Of a stretch of 64,000 bases of DNA, positions 1-9,259 are shown piece after piece (position 1 is the first letter of the stretch; every line of letters starts with the position of its first letter). The stretch is taken from positions 1 through 64,000 of the forward strand of contig LQPB01000014.1 of assembly GCA_002102225.1 (NCBI GenBank), written 5' to 3'. The DNA is from Mycobacterium interjectum. GTDB lineage: Bacteria > Actinomycetota > Actinomycetes > Mycobacteriales > Mycobacteriaceae. The translations under genes and the position numbers were made by a program. The notes beneath the pieces are model-generated. The model saw only the letters and a program-made list of their open reading frames with translations. It was not told where the DNA came from and did not search any database.

Positions 1-2328
1 GCCGTTGAGGGTGGGCCGCTTGCGCTCGTCGGGGAGGTCGATCTCGCCCAGCCCGAGCCGGTCCTGCAGGCGCCGGGCCCAGCGGGGGGCCCACCAGCAG
101 TCGTCGCCGAGCAGCTTCATCACCGACGGCACCAGGAACATCCGGACCACGGTCGCGTCCAGCAGCAGCGCGGCCATCAACCCGAAGGCCAGGTACTTCA
201 TCAGCACGAGGTCGGAGAACACGAACGAACCCGCGACCACGGCGAGGACGAGGGCGGCCGCCGTGATCAGGCGCCCGGTGGTCGCGGTGCCGATCCTGAT
301 GGCCTCGGCGGTGGACATGCCGCGCTCGCGGGCCTCGACCATCCGGGACACCAGGAATACCTCGTAGTCGGTGGCCAGGCCGAAACCAACGGCGACGACC
401 AGCGCGATCAGCACCACCATGAGCGGTGTCGGCGTGAAGTTCAGCCACCTGGAGAAGTGCCCGTCGACGAAGATCCACGTGAGAATGCCCAGCGTGGACC
501 CGAGCGTCAGCGCGCTCATCACCGTCGCCTTGATCGGCAACACCACCGACCCGAACGCCAGGAACATCAAGAGCATCGTGGCGCTCAGCAACAGAACCAG
601 CATCAGGGGAGCCCTGTCGAACAGGCTGTGGATGCTGTCCTGCTCGAGGGCCGGCGTGCCGCCCACCAACAGGGTCAGGCCCTTGGGCGGGTTGATCGCG
701 CGCAGCTCGCCGATCTTCTTGGCGGCGTCATTGCGGTTGGACAGGCCGTTCTGGATCACCCGCACGGAGTCGTCTTTGGGCTGGGTAGTCCCGTTCGGGC
801 CGTTGACGCAGGGGTTGCCGGCGATGGTCGGGCACGCCCGCTCCTGCCAGGTCTTGTCGGTAAACCCGGTGATCGGCGCGATCCTGTTGCGGATGTCCGC
901 GACCTGCTGGTCGGTGACCTTGCTGCCGTTGTCACTCTTGATCACCATGGTCAGTTGCTCGGTCCGGTAGCCGGGGAAGAGCTTGTCGAAGTGCTCCTGC
1001 GCCAGGCGCACCGAGTTGTTGGGTGGCAGGTACTTCTCGCTCATGCCACCGAACGACAGGTTGCCCAGCGGGATGACCAGCAGGATCATCCCGACGGCGA
1101 TCGGGATGGCGAACGCCAGCGGCCGCTTCATCACGAAGTTGACCAGCTTGCCCCAGAACCCGGCCTCGACCTCTTCGCGGGTCTTGGTCTTCTGCAGCCG
1201 GTCGGCGAGCCAGTTGAGGTAGGCGCGCGACACCTTCCAGTTGCGCAGGAAGGGAACGCGGAACGCGGTCCGCACGCCCAAGGCGTCGACGTGGCGGCCG
1301 AGGATGCCCAGGCAGGCCGGCAACAGCGTGATCGACAGCAGCGCCGCGAGCCCGACCGCGGCGAAGATCGCGTAGACCAGCGAATGCACGAAACCCTGCG
1401 GCAGCACCAGCAGGCTGGCGCTCGAGGCGATGATCAGCACCGCCGAGAAGGTGACGGTGCGACCGGCCGTCATGACGGTGCGCCGCACGGCGGCCTCGGT
1501 GTCGTAGCCCTCGGCGATCTCCTCCCGGAACCGGCTCACCACGAACAGCCCGTAGTCGATGGCGATGCCCAGACCGATCAGCGAGACCACCGGCTGGGCG
1601 AAGAAGTGAACCGGCCCGAACATGGCGGCGAATCGCAGGATGCCCAGCGCGCCGGCGATGCTGAGCCCGCCCACGATGGCCGGGAGGCCGGCGGCAACCG
1701 CGCCGCCGAACACCAGGAACAGCACCACCGTCACCAGCGGCAGCGCGAGCACCTCCATGCGGCGCTGGTCGGTGGCGATGGTGCCGGTCAGGGCGTTGGC
1801 GATCGGCTCCAGGCCGGCGAGCTGCACCGTGCCGCCGTCGAGCTTCTGCAGGTCGGGCGCGATCGTCTTGTAGTTATTGAGGATGGAGTCGTCGTCGTCG
1901 CCCTTCAGGGGGATGGACACGAAGGTGTGCTTCTTGTCCTCGGTGGCCATCCCCTTGATCAGCGGCGGCGCGTCGGCGGGATTGGCCACCGCCAGCCAGC
2001 CGGCCCACCCGACGACCTGGTTCGGGTGGTCGTTCTTGAAGTTGTTCAGCTCGTCGACGATCTTCTGGTGCCAGGCCGGGTCCTCGACGGTCTTGCCGTC
2101 GGGCGCGGTGAAGGTGGCGACGATGTGGCTGGTGCGGTCGCGGCCGTAGGTCTGATCGCCCAGGACCGAGGCCTTCACGGATTGGCTGCCCTCGTCGTAG
2201 TAACCGCTCTGCGTGACGTGCTTGCCCAGGCTCATGCCGAAGACGCCGCCGCCGAGGCACAGGGCCACCATGACCCCGATCACGATGTACCGGTAGCGGT
2301 ACACGGTTCGACCCCACCAGGCGAACAC
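1..2328 (-). CDS. mmpL3: MmpL3 trehalose monomycolate transporter (3' end cut by window edge)
   Basis: Essential RND-family inner-membrane flippase that moves trehalose monomycolate to the periplasm for mycolic acid layer assembly. The visible 776 codons start MFAWWGRTVYRY and run to about the end of the last membrane domain (PDERKRPT), so only the cytoplasmic C-terminal tail is missing. The two proton-relay Asp-Tyr pairs known in MmpL3 are present at about residues 258/259 (GIAIDYG) and 654/655 (LATDYEVF). The start is GTG at 2328 with an AAGGAG ribosome site just upstream. The protein is two residues longer than the M. tuberculosis protein up to the first pair. It is the first gene of the envelope theme that continues with pgfA, tmaT and aftD further along. 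Confidence 0.97.
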   Translation of the reverse strand, partial: MFAWWGRTVYRYRYIVIGVMVALCLGGGVFGMSLGKHVTQSGYYDEGSQSVKASVLGDQTYGRDRTSHIVATFTAPDGKTVEDPAWHQKIVDELNNFKNDHPNQVVGWAGWLAVANPADAPPLIKGMATEDKKHTFVSIPLKGDDDDSILNNYKTIAPDLQKLDGGTVQLAGLEPIANALTGTIATDQRRMEVLALPLVTVVLFLVFGGAVAAGLPAIVGGLSIAGALGILRFAAMFGPVHFFAQPVVSLIGLGIAIDYGLFVVSRFREEIAEGYDTEAAVRRTVMTAGRTVTFSAVLIIASSASLLVLPQGFVHSLVYAIFAAVGLAALLSITLLPACLGILGRHVDALGVRTAFRVPFLRNWKVSRAYLNWLADRLQKTKTREEVEAGFWGKLVNFVMKRPLAFAIPIAVGMILLVIPLGNLSFGGMSEKYLPPNNSVRLAQEHFDKLFPGYRTEQLTMVIKSDNGSKVTDQQVADIRNRIAPITGFTDKTWQERACPTIAGNPCVNGPNGTTQPKDDSVRVIQNGLSNRNDAAKKIGELRAINPPKGLTLLVGGTPALEQDSIHSLFDRAPLMLVLLLSATMLLMFLAFGSVVLPIKATVMSALTLGSTLGILTWIFVDGHFSRWLNFTPTPLMVVLIALVVAVGFGLATDYEVFLVSRMVEARERGMSTAEAIRIGTATTGRLITAAALVLAVVAGSFVFSDLVLMKYLAFGLMAALLLDATVVRMFLVPSVMKLLGDDCWWAPRWARRLQDRLGLGEIDLPDERKRPTLNG

Positions 2329-2376
2329 GTAAGCTCCTTACTGGATCGCTAGCGACCCACGCATTGTTTTCCAGTC

Positions 2377-3093
2377 TCACACACGCGTGGTCAACAGGGC
2401 GGACAGCGGCCGGAACGGCTGCAGCCAAGCCCCCTGATCAGGCAGCGAATCTAGACCGATTCGTGGCAACGGTTCCCGGAAAACACCTGCGATGTCTTCC
2501 AGGTCGACGAAGTCCAAGGTATCCGACGCTAGCGCCCAACTCGCGTGTTCGCGAAATCCGATCACTTGGACGGGTACCCCGGTTTGCGTGATTTCCTCCA
2601 GCGGTTGCCGGAAGGCCTGGCCGTCGGCCGAGGCCACCACCAGCGCCGCCAGCCCCTCCTGGTGCCGCTGCGCGATGTGGGCGAGCATGTCGCGGTCCAC
2701 GTCGCTGTCCTCGTCAATCTTCGGCTTGGCGAAGACGGCGAAGCCCACGTTGCGCAAGGCGTCCACCCAGGGGCGGACGATGTCGGTGCTGCCCGGCGCG
2801 ATGTTGGTGAAAACGGTGGCCTCGGGTTCGATCACGACGCCGGGGCGCCCGGCGCTGACCTCCGCGGTGCGCGCCAGCAGCCAGCGGCCGAGGGCGTCGA
2901 AACGCGGGCGCTCCAGGGCGGTCGGGCGGCGGCCCAAGATGGAGCCCAGGCCCATGTCGAGGTTGGGAGCGTCCCAGACCAGCAGGACTCGGCCCGCCGG
3001 TGGCTGGAAGCTGCTCAGGCCCTCGGCGGACAGCACCGCCGGTGCGTCCAGGGGTGCTTGTTCTGCTGCCGTGGTCTCGTCTGTCAGGCTCAT
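2377..3093 (-). CDS. NYN/PIN-like domain protein (Rv0207c homologue)
   Basis: A 238-aa soluble protein of the NYN family, a PIN-like nuclease fold in which clustered Asp residues bind metal. The signature VWDAPNLDMGLG lies at about residues 39-50 and a second acidic stretch (DEDSDVDRDM) at about 132-141, both expected for the acidic active site. No signal peptide or membrane segment is seen. The start ATG at 3093 overlaps the trmB stop codon in an ATGA arrangement, so the two are translationally coupled, and mmpL3 follows 48 bp downstream on the same strand. Pairing with a tRNA methyltransferase suggests an RNA-related role. RNA cleavage is inferred from the fold only. Confidence 0.85.
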   Translation of the reverse strand: MSLTDETTAAEQAPLDAPAVLSAEGLSSFQPPAGRVLLVWDAPNLDMGLGSILGRRPTALERPRFDALGRWLLARTAEVSAGRPGVVIEPEATVFTNIAPGSTDIVRPWVDALRNVGFAVFAKPKIDEDSDVDRDMLAHIAQRHQEGLAALVVASADGQAFRQPLEEITQTGVPVQVIGFREHASWALASDTLDFVDLEDIAGVFREPLPRIGLDSLPDQGAWLQPFRPLSALLTTRV

Positions 3094-3956
3094 GTCGTCG
3101 TCTTTTCCGGCCTTGTCCGGCCTTGTTCAGCCTTCGTCCAGATGAATTCGTTCACGACGCTGCCCGCTTCTTGGGCCTTGGTTTCGTACTTGGTGGTGGG
3201 GCGTACCACCGAGATCGGCAACCGGCTGCCCGGACCGACGCGCCGCAGCCGGGATTCGGCGTCGCCGACCTCGGCGATCTGCTCGGCGTAACCCGGGTGG
3301 TCCGTCGCGGCGTGCAGGACACCACCGGGGAGTAACCGGTCAACGATCAGGTCAATCGTGCCCGGCTGCAGAAACCGGCGTTTGTGGTGCCGGGCCTTGG
3401 GCCAGGGGTCGGGAAAGAAGACGCGCACCCCGGTCAGCGAGCCCGGCGCGATCAGGCGGTCCAGCACCTCGATCGCGTTGCCCCGGATCAGCCTGATGTT
3501 GTCAACCTGCTCGCGGTCGATCGCGCACAGCAGCTGGGCCAGCCCCCGCCGGTAGATCTCCACGGCGATCACGTCGACGTGGGGCTCGTCCTTGGCCATC
3601 GCCAGGGTGGATGTGCCGCTGCCACAACCGATTTCGAGTACCAACGGCGCCTGACGGCCGAACCACGCGCGGGTGTCCAGCGGCGCCGCGGGCTGGGGCG
3701 CCCCCGACGCGTCGACGCCGACCGAGACGCCCAACTTCGGCCACAGCCGCTCCCAGGTCTGGCGCTGGGCCTCCGACAGCGCGGAACGCCGCGAGCGAAA
3801 GCTGGTGGCCGGAAGGTGGCGCCGGCCGGTGCGGTCCGAATCGGGCGGTTCCGGGGCCGCCCCCCCTCCTGCCTCCAGCACAGCCTCCACTCCCGCCGGC
3901 GCGCCGGGACACGTCCCGACCCCGGGTTGCGCATGCATTTGTCCATCGTGGCCCAT
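3090..3956 (-). CDS. trmB: tRNA (guanine-N7)-methyltransferase TrmB
   Basis: SAM-dependent enzyme that makes m7G46 in the variable loop of tRNAs. The 288-aa product has the class I methyltransferase motif VLEIGCGSGTSTLAMA, the acidic motif II region (HVDVIAVEIYRRG) and the TrmB signature VFFPDPWPKARHHKRR with the catalytic Asp. The reading frame stays open far upstream to 5099, but that extension runs antisense through the next two genes. ATG 3956 (MGHDGQMHAQ) matches the start of the M. tuberculosis protein and has GGGGG about 4 nt upstream. The first 60 residues are low-complexity and probably disordered. Its stop overlaps the start of the NYN gene. Confidence 0.93.
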   Translation of the reverse strand: MGHDGQMHAQPGVGTCPGAPAGVEAVLEAGGGAAPEPPDSDRTGRRHLPATSFRSRRSALSEAQRQTWERLWPKLGVSVGVDASGAPQPAAPLDTRAWFGRQAPLVLEIGCGSGTSTLAMAKDEPHVDVIAVEIYRRGLAQLLCAIDREQVDNIRLIRGNAIEVLDRLIAPGSLTGVRVFFPDPWPKARHHKRRFLQPGTIDLIVDRLLPGGVLHAATDHPGYAEQIAEVGDAESRLRRVGPGSRLPISVVRPTTKYETKAQEAGSVVNEFIWTKAEQGRTRPEKTTT

Positions 3957-4009
3957 GAACCCCCGATGTAGCCGCCCCTGATCCAGATTGATATCCAACA
4001 GTTGCCTTC

Positions 4010-4023
4010 GGCTGGTACCAGCC
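4010..4023. promoter_or_regulatory. 14-bp perfect palindrome between divergent genes
   Basis: GGCTGGTACCAGCC is self-complementary over all 14 bases and lies in the 147-bp gap between trmB (leftward) and the GTPase-like pair (rightward). A second partial dyad, TTGATATCCAA, lies 19 nt before it. The position suits an operator for one or both divergent units. No known regulator is recognised for it. Confidence 0.4.
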
Positions 4024-4103
4024 CGGTGGCTCGCATCTCGGTGACGTAGATGCCACCATTCGGGGGGACCAAATTGGCCGCTCGGCAAACGGACGCCCCT
4101 CGG

Positions 4104-5183
4104 ATGGAACGGGCAGGAATGACGGGACGGGGACACCACATTTTCGTCGACGAGCTGCGGCGCTTCGCCGCGGGCCACGCCGATCCGCGCCTGACGGCGA
4201 TCGCTGAGCGATGCGCCGCACCGCTGCGCGTGGCAGTGCGCGGGCGCCGCGGGGTCGGCCGGCGGACGGTGGCGCGCGCGCTCGACCTGGCCGGCGGCGC
4301 GCACGGCATCGCGGCGACGGCCGGGCCGACCGACACCGCCGACCTTGACGTCTACGTCACCGCCGAGGTGATCAAGCCCGAGGACACCGCGGCGATCGCC
4401 GCCGCCGCGCGCCCGGTCTTGGCGGTGCTCAACAAGGCCGACCTGACCGGTTCGCTGTCCGGGGGGTCGGGTGCCGGGCCGCTGGCGGCGGCGCGTTCGC
4501 GCTGCGCCGAGCTGTCCGCGCTCGCGAGGGCGCCGATGGAACCGATGAGCGGGCTGCTCGCGCTGGCCGCCGTGCGGGACCTCGACGGCGTGCTGTGGGC
4601 GGCGCTGCGGGCGCTGGCCGCCGATCCGGGCGGCGCCACCTGCCTCGACGGCTCGTTCGCCGGCTTCCTGGCCGCCGACGTTGCGGTGCCGGCCGCGCTG
4701 CGGCTGCGCCTGCTGGACACGCTGGACCTGTTCGGCACCGCGCTCGGCATCGCCGCGGCCCGGCGGGGCGCGACGCCCGCGCAGGCGCGCGCCCTGTTGC
4801 GCCGCGTCAGCGGGGTCGACGCCGTCCTGACGAGGCTTTCGGTCCTCGGGGCCCAGGAGCGCTATCGGCGGGTGCTGCGGGCCGTCACCGAGCTGGAGGC
4901 CCTGGCCGTGTCGCGGGACCGGACCGGCGCGGCGATCAGTGGCTTCCTCTCGTGTGACGACACGGTGCTCGCGCGCATGGCGGCCGCCGTCGACCTCGCC
5001 GCGGCCGCCGGTCTGGAACCCGGCGCCGATCCGGCCGCGCACCTGCCGCGCGCGCTGCGCTGGCAGCGCTACGGCCGGGGCCCGGTGAGCGAACTGCACC
5101 GCGCGTGCGGCGCCGACATCGCCCGCGGATCGCTGCGGCTGTGGTCACGCGCCGGCGGCTCGCCGCCCGGGGGGTCCTATTGA
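4104..5183 (+). CDS. Degenerate P-loop GTPase-like protein (Rv0209 homologue)
   Basis: About 359 aa, unknown function. A Walker A-like segment GRRGVGRRT is visible near residue 47, with Arg in place of the usual Lys, and a proper G4-type motif LNKADL occurs near residue 110, so a GTPase-derived fold is likely while hydrolysis is doubtful. The rest is Ala/Leu-rich helix, with no clear membrane segment. Its stop overlaps the start of the next gene (TTGA), so the two products are probably made together and may form a complex. The start is uncertain: ATG 4104 or ATG 4119, neither with a strong ribosome site. The H37Rv counterpart is annotated only as conserved hypothetical. Confidence 0.75.
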   Translation: MERAGMTGRGHHIFVDELRRFAAGHADPRLTAIAERCAAPLRVAVRGRRGVGRRTVARALDLAGGAHGIAATAGPTDTADLDVYVTAEVIKPEDTAAIAAAARPVLAVLNKADLTGSLSGGSGAGPLAAARSRCAELSALARAPMEPMSGLLALAAVRDLDGVLWAALRALAADPGGATCLDGSFAGFLAADVAVPAALRLRLLDTLDLFGTALGIAAARRGATPAQARALLRRVSGVDAVLTRLSVLGAQERYRRVLRAVTELEALAVSRDRTGAAISGFLSCDDTVLARMAAAVDLAAAAGLEPGADPAAHLPRALRWQRYGRGPVSELHRACGADIARGSLRLWSRAGGSPPGGSY

Positions 5184-6703
5184 GCGGCGAGGACCCGGTC
5201 GCCCAGGTCGACGCGCTGGTGGCGACGATCGGCCCCCGGCTCGATCCGCCCGCCATCAACCGCCGCGACGTGGTGTTGGTGACGGGCCCCTGGCTGGCCG
5301 GCGTCACCGCGGTGGTCGGGGCGCTGCGTGAACGGCTGTCGCAACACAAGTTCGTCGAGACGACGGACCTGGGACCCGGCGACGCGCCGACCGCGGTGGT
5401 CTTCGTGGTGTCCGCGGCGGCGCAGCTGACCGGGTCCGACTGCGCGCTGCTCGATGCCGCCGCCGAGCACACCGACGTGGTCGTCGGCGTGGTGTCCAAG
5501 ATCGATGTCCACCGCAACTGGCGCGACGTGGTGGCCGCCGACCGCGACATCCTGGCCGCGCACGCGCCGCGCTACGGCCGGGTGCCGTGGGTCGGTGCGG
5601 CCGCCCGGCCCGACCTCGGCGACCCGAACGTCGACGATTTGGCGCAGACCGTCGCGGCGCAGCTCGCCGAGCCGGACATTCCGCGGCGAAACAGGTTGCG
5701 CGCCTGGGAATCCCGGCTGCAGACGGTGATCCAACGGTTCGACCGCGACGCCGAGGGCGCCGGCCGGCGGGCCCGGGTGGACGGGCTGCGCGAGGAGCGC
5801 AGCACTGCCCTGCGGCAGCGGCGGCAGGCCAAAACCGAGCGCACCATCACGCTGCGCGGCCAGATTCAGCAGGCCCGGGTGCAGTTGTCCTACTTCGCGC
5901 GCAACCGCTGTTCGTCGGTGCGCGGCGAGTTGCAGGAAGACGCGGCGGGGTTGTCGCGGCGCAAGATGGCCGACTTCGAGGCGCACGCGCGAGCGCGGGT
6001 CGACGAGGTGGTGGCCGAGGTGAGCGAGGGAACCGCCACCCATCTGGCCGACGTCGCGCAGGTGTTGGGTGTGCCGGCGGCGCTGCCCTCCTTCCGCGAC
6101 GCCGAGGAGAAAGTGCCAACGGTCGAGATCCCGCCGCCCCCGCTGAAATCCCGGCGGCAGGAGACCTGGCTGCTGATGCTGCTGGGCGCCGCGTTCGGCC
6201 TCGGCGTGGCGCTCACGCTCAGCCGGTTGGTGGGCGGGCTGACCTCCCGGCTGAGCCCCGCCCTGGCCGCGGCGGGGGCGGCGGGGTGCGTCGCCGTCGG
6301 GCTGGCGGTCACGTTCGTGGTCGTCCACATCCGCGGCCTGCTGCGGGACCGGGCGTTGCTGGACCGCTGGGCGGGCGAGGTCACGTCGTCGCTGCAGTCG
6401 GCGGTAGAGGAGCTGGTCGCCACCCGCGTGCTGGTCGCCGAGTCGCTACTGAGCACCGCGCTCGTCGCGCGCGACGAGGCCGAGAACGCGCACGTGGCCG
6501 AGCAGGTCACCGCCATCGACAGCGAGCTGCGCGAGCACGCCATCGCGGCGGCGCGGGCCGCGGCGGCGCGGGACCGGGAGATGCCCACCGTGCGGGCCGC
6601 GCTGGACGCCGTGCGTGCAGAACTGGCCGAACCGGGTACACCCCATCCCGAGGGCGAAAACGAGGAACCAGCTTCAAGGAGCGAAAATGGCGGTCCTGGG
6701 TGA
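5180..6703 (+). CDS. Membrane-anchored GTPase-like protein with coiled coil (Rv0210 homologue)
   Basis: 507 aa, starting with TTG (LSGEDPVAQV) that overlaps the stop codon of the upstream gene. Near residue 35 the P-loop position reads GPWLAGVT, with Val at the Lys position, and near residue 102 VSKIDV replaces a NKxD motif. Charged helices with coiled-coil character follow (about 175-310). Two hydrophobic segments (around 332-357 and 366-388) form a membrane hairpin, and another helical region ends the protein. GTPase head, helical stalk and membrane hairpin resemble the layout of bacterial dynamin-like proteins, but this is an inference from architecture and not from sequence identity. It is conserved in mycobacteria with no assigned function. 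Confidence 0.78.
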   Translation: MSGEDPVAQVDALVATIGPRLDPPAINRRDVVLVTGPWLAGVTAVVGALRERLSQHKFVETTDLGPGDAPTAVVFVVSAAAQLTGSDCALLDAAAEHTDVVVGVVSKIDVHRNWRDVVAADRDILAAHAPRYGRVPWVGAAARPDLGDPNVDDLAQTVAAQLAEPDIPRRNRLRAWESRLQTVIQRFDRDAEGAGRRARVDGLREERSTALRQRRQAKTERTITLRGQIQQARVQLSYFARNRCSSVRGELQEDAAGLSRRKMADFEAHARARVDEVVAEVSEGTATHLADVAQVLGVPAALPSFRDAEEKVPTVEIPPPPLKSRRQETWLLMLLGAAFGLGVALTLSRLVGGLTSRLSPALAAAGAAGCVAVGLAVTFVVVHIRGLLRDRALLDRWAGEVTSSLQSAVEELVATRVLVAESLLSTALVARDEAENAHVAEQVTAIDSELREHAIAAARAAAARDREMPTVRAALDAVRAELAEPGTPHPEGENEEPASRSENGGPG

Positions 6704-6890
6704 CGTTTGACCCTGTTTCTGAATCGTTGTTGTGAGAAGGCTTATACCCGCCCGAGACCTCCCCGACAAGTTGATCACGATAACCTGTAGTTAACGCCAC
6801 CATGTAAACAGTTGTGTGGGCGCCGACATATGCGACGCATACGCAAGCGAGAGATGCCGGTTAGCAGGCAGAAGAATTCAGGAGAGTTCG

Positions 6891-8720
6891 ATGACTTCAG
6901 CGACCATTCCCGGTCTGGACAGCGCACCCACCAATCATCCCGGCCTGCTGGCCTGGGTAGAGGAGGTTGCCGAGCTTACCCAGCCCGACCGGGTGGTGTT
7001 CGCTGACGGCTCCGACGAGGAGTGGCAGCGGCTGACCAACCAGCTGGTCGAGGCGGGCACGTTCAAGCGGCTGAACCCCAAGGAGTACCCGAACTCGTTC
7101 CTGGCGCTGTCCGACCCGTCCGACGTGGCGCGCGTCGAGTCGCGGACCTTCATCTGCTCCGAGCGGCAGATCGACGCCGGGCCGACCAACAACTGGATGG
7201 ACCCCGCCGAGATGCGGTCCACCATGACCGACCTGTACCGCGGCTGCATGCGCGGCCGCACCATGTATGTGGTGCCGTTCTGCATGGGCCCGCTCGGCGC
7301 CGACGACCCCAAGCTCGGAGTGGAGATCACCGACTCCGAGTACGTCGTCGTCTCCATGAAGGTGATGACCCGGATGGGCAAGGCCGCGCTGGACAAGATC
7401 GGCGACGACGGGTTCTTCGTCAAGGCGCTGCACTCCGTGGGCGCACCGCTGGAGCCGGGCCAGAAGGACGTGCCGTGGCCCTGCAACGACACCAAATACA
7501 TCACCCACTTCCCGGAAACCCGCGAGATCATGAGCTACGGCTCCGGCTACGGCGGCAACGCGCTCCTGGGCAAGAAGTGCTACTCGCTGCGCATCGCGTC
7601 GGCCATGGCCCACGACGAGGGCTGGCTCGCCGAGCACATGCTGATCCTCAAGCTGATCTCGCCGGAGAACAAGGCGTACTACTTCGCCGCGGCGTTCCCG
7701 TCGGCGTGCGGCAAGACCAACCTGGCCATGCTGCAGCCCACCATCGAAGGCTGGCGCGCCGAGACGCTGGGCGACGACATCGCCTGGATGCGGTTCGGGA
7801 AGGACGGCCGGCTGTACGCGGTCAACCCCGAGTTCGGCTTCTTCGGCGTGGCGCCGGGCACCAACTGGAAGTCCAACCCCAACGCCATGCGCACGATCGC
7901 CGCGGGCAACACCGTCTTCACCAACGTCGCGCTCACCGACGACGACGAGGTGTGGTGGGAGGGCCTCGAGGGCGAGCCGGATCACCTGATCGACTGGAAG
8001 GGCAACGACTGGTACATCCGCGACACGGAAACCAAAGCGGCGCACCCGAACTCGCGCTACTGCACGCCGATGTCGCAGTGCCCCATCCTGGCGCCGGAGT
8101 GGGACGACCCGCAAGGGGTGCCGATTTCGGGCATCCTGTTCGGCGCCCGCCGCAAGACCACGGTGCCGCTGGTGACCGAGGCGCGCGACTGGCAGCACGG
8201 CGTGTTCATGGGGGCCACCATGGGCAGCGAGCAGACCGCCGCCGCCGAGGGCAAGGTCGGCACGGTGCGCCGCGACCCGATGGCCATGCTGCCGTTCCTG
8301 GGCTACCACGTCGGCGATTACTTCCAGCACTGGCTGGACCTGGGCAAGAATTCCGACGAGTCGAAACTGCCGAAGGTGTTCTTCGTCAACTGGTTCCGCC
8401 GCGGCGACGAGGGTCAATTCCTGTGGCCGGGCTTCGGCGAGAACAGCCGGGTGCTGAAGTGGATCGTCGACCGCATCGAGCACCGGGCCGGCGGCCAGGA
8501 GACGCCGATCGGCATCGTGCCCACCGCCAAGGACCTGGACCTCGACGGCCTCGAGGTGGACAGCGCCGACGTCGAGCGGGCCCTGGCGGTCAATGCCGAC
8601 GAGTGGCGCCAGGAACTGCCGCTGATCGAGGAGTGGTTCGAGTTCGTCGGGGACAAGCTGCCCACCGGCGTCAAGGACGAGTTCGAGGCGCTCAAGCAGC
8701 GGCTCGCCGAGTCGGGCTAA
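6891..8720 (+). CDS. pckA: Phosphoenolpyruvate carboxykinase (GTP)
   Basis: Converts oxaloacetate and GTP to phosphoenolpyruvate, GDP and CO2; it is the entry to gluconeogenesis from fatty acids and cholesterol. The 609-aa product is nearly the length of the 606-aa M. tuberculosis enzyme and starts [10 protein letters not shown]. The kinase-1a loop FPSACGKTN lies at residues 269-277 and the metal-binding region GDDIAWM follows. The start ATG has GGAGAG 4 nt upstream. The 187-bp leader region (6704-6890) is comparatively AT-rich and holds a TTGATC and a TAGTTAACG stretch but no promoter I can place with confidence. The stop overlaps the convergent soxR stop by two bases. Confidence 0.98.
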   Translation: MTSATIPGLDSAPTNHPGLLAWVEEVAELTQPDRVVFADGSDEEWQRLTNQLVEAGTFKRLNPKEYPNSFLALSDPSDVARVESRTFICSERQIDAGPTNNWMDPAEMRSTMTDLYRGCMRGRTMYVVPFCMGPLGADDPKLGVEITDSEYVVVSMKVMTRMGKAALDKIGDDGFFVKALHSVGAPLEPGQKDVPWPCNDTKYITHFPETREIMSYGSGYGGNALLGKKCYSLRIASAMAHDEGWLAEHMLILKLISPENKAYYFAAAFPSACGKTNLAMLQPTIEGWRAETLGDDIAWMRFGKDGRLYAVNPEFGFFGVAPGTNWKSNPNAMRTIAAGNTVFTNVALTDDDEVWWEGLEGEPDHLIDWKGNDWYIRDTETKAAHPNSRYCTPMSQCPILAPEWDDPQGVPISGILFGARRKTTVPLVTEARDWQHGVFMGATMGSEQTAAAEGKVGTVRRDPMAMLPFLGYHVGDYFQHWLDLGKNSDESKLPKVFFVNWFRRGDEGQFLWPGFGENSRVLKWIVDRIEHRAGGQETPIGIVPTAKDLDLDGLEVDSADVERALAVNADEWRQELPLIEEWFEFVGDKLPTGVKDEFEALKQRLAESG

Positions 8721-9193
8721 GTACCGGCAAAAGGTATCGCCTGCCGTCGCAACGACTTCGGCAGGTACACCGCGCCGGCCCCGGCGCCCGCCGCCACGTC
8801 GCCCGGGTTGGAGATGGCGCAGCGCTTCAGTGACAGGCAGCCGCAGCCGATGCACGAGTCGAGGTTGTCGCGCAGCGCGATCAGCCCCGCGATCTGGTCA
8901 TCGAGGCGCGCGCGCCACGCGCGGGACAGCCGGGCCCAGTCGGCCCGGGTGGGGGTGCGGCCGTCGGGCAGCGCGGCGAGTGCGTCGGCGATCTCGTCCA
9001 GGCTCAGGCCGACGTTTCGGGCGGCCTTGATGAAGGCCAGCCGCCGCAGCATCTGCCGTTCGAATCGGCGCTGACCGCCTGAGGTCCGAGTCGCCGTGAT
9101 CAGGCCCTGGGCCTCGTAGAACCGGATCGCCGAGGCGGCGAAGCCGCTGCGCCGGGCGATCTCGCTGACGGAGAACAAATCCCGCTTGTCCAT
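8717..9193 (-). CDS. soxR: SoxR-type redox-sensing MerR regulator
   Basis: 158-aa MerR-family transcription factor. The N-terminal winged helix reads [20 protein letters not shown], and the dimer helix is followed by Cys114, Cys117, Cys119 and Cys125, exactly the C-x2-C-x-C-x5-C pattern that holds the [2Fe-2S] cluster in SoxR. Oxidation of the cluster by redox-cycling compounds or NO activates such regulators. It is transcribed away from an SDR oxidoreductase gene, with a palindrome in a MerR-type promoter between them, so that gene is the likely target. A short Ala/Gly-rich tail extends beyond the cluster. H37Rv has a different gene set at this site. Confidence 0.93.
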   Translation of the reverse strand: MDKRDLFSVSEIARRSGFAASAIRFYEAQGLITATRTSGGQRRFERQMLRRLAFIKAARNVGLSLDEIADALAALPDGRTPTRADWARLSRAWRARLDDQIAGLIALRDNLDSCIGCGCLSLKRCAISNPGDVAAGAGAGAVYLPKSLRRQAIPFAGT

Positions 9194-9222
9194 CTGGCCT
9201 TCTCCGGATTCGAATCGGGTAC

Positions 9223-9253
9223 TTGACTTAAAGTTTACTTTAACTATCAGTAT
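9223..9253 (+). promoter_or_regulatory. MerR-type promoter with SoxR operator candidate
   Basis: TTGACT (9223-9228) and CAGTAT (9248-9253) are separated by 19 bp, the over-long spacer typical of promoters activated by MerR proteins. The spacer holds a perfect dyad, TTAAAGT-TT-ACTTTAA (9228-9243). The predicted transcription start falls on the A of the SDR start codon at 9260, which would make that mRNA leaderless. The -35 overlaps the dyad by one base. Confidence 0.75.
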
Positions 9254-9259
9254 GGCCGT

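Noticed and set aside
457..2352. Long open frame (631 codons) on the plus strand opposite mmpL3
   Set aside because: It is antisense to mmpL3, rich in His/Arg/Gln/Asp as expected for the shadow of a high-GC gene, and has no recognisable domain.
3957..5099. Upstream extension of the trmB frame
   Set aside because: The frame is open only because of high GC. It runs antisense to the GTPase-like gene, and the trmB start at 3956 matches the known protein.
6897..8855. 652-codon minus-strand frame across pckA
   Set aside because: Antisense shadow of pckA with no family match; the codon-position pattern belongs to the plus strand.
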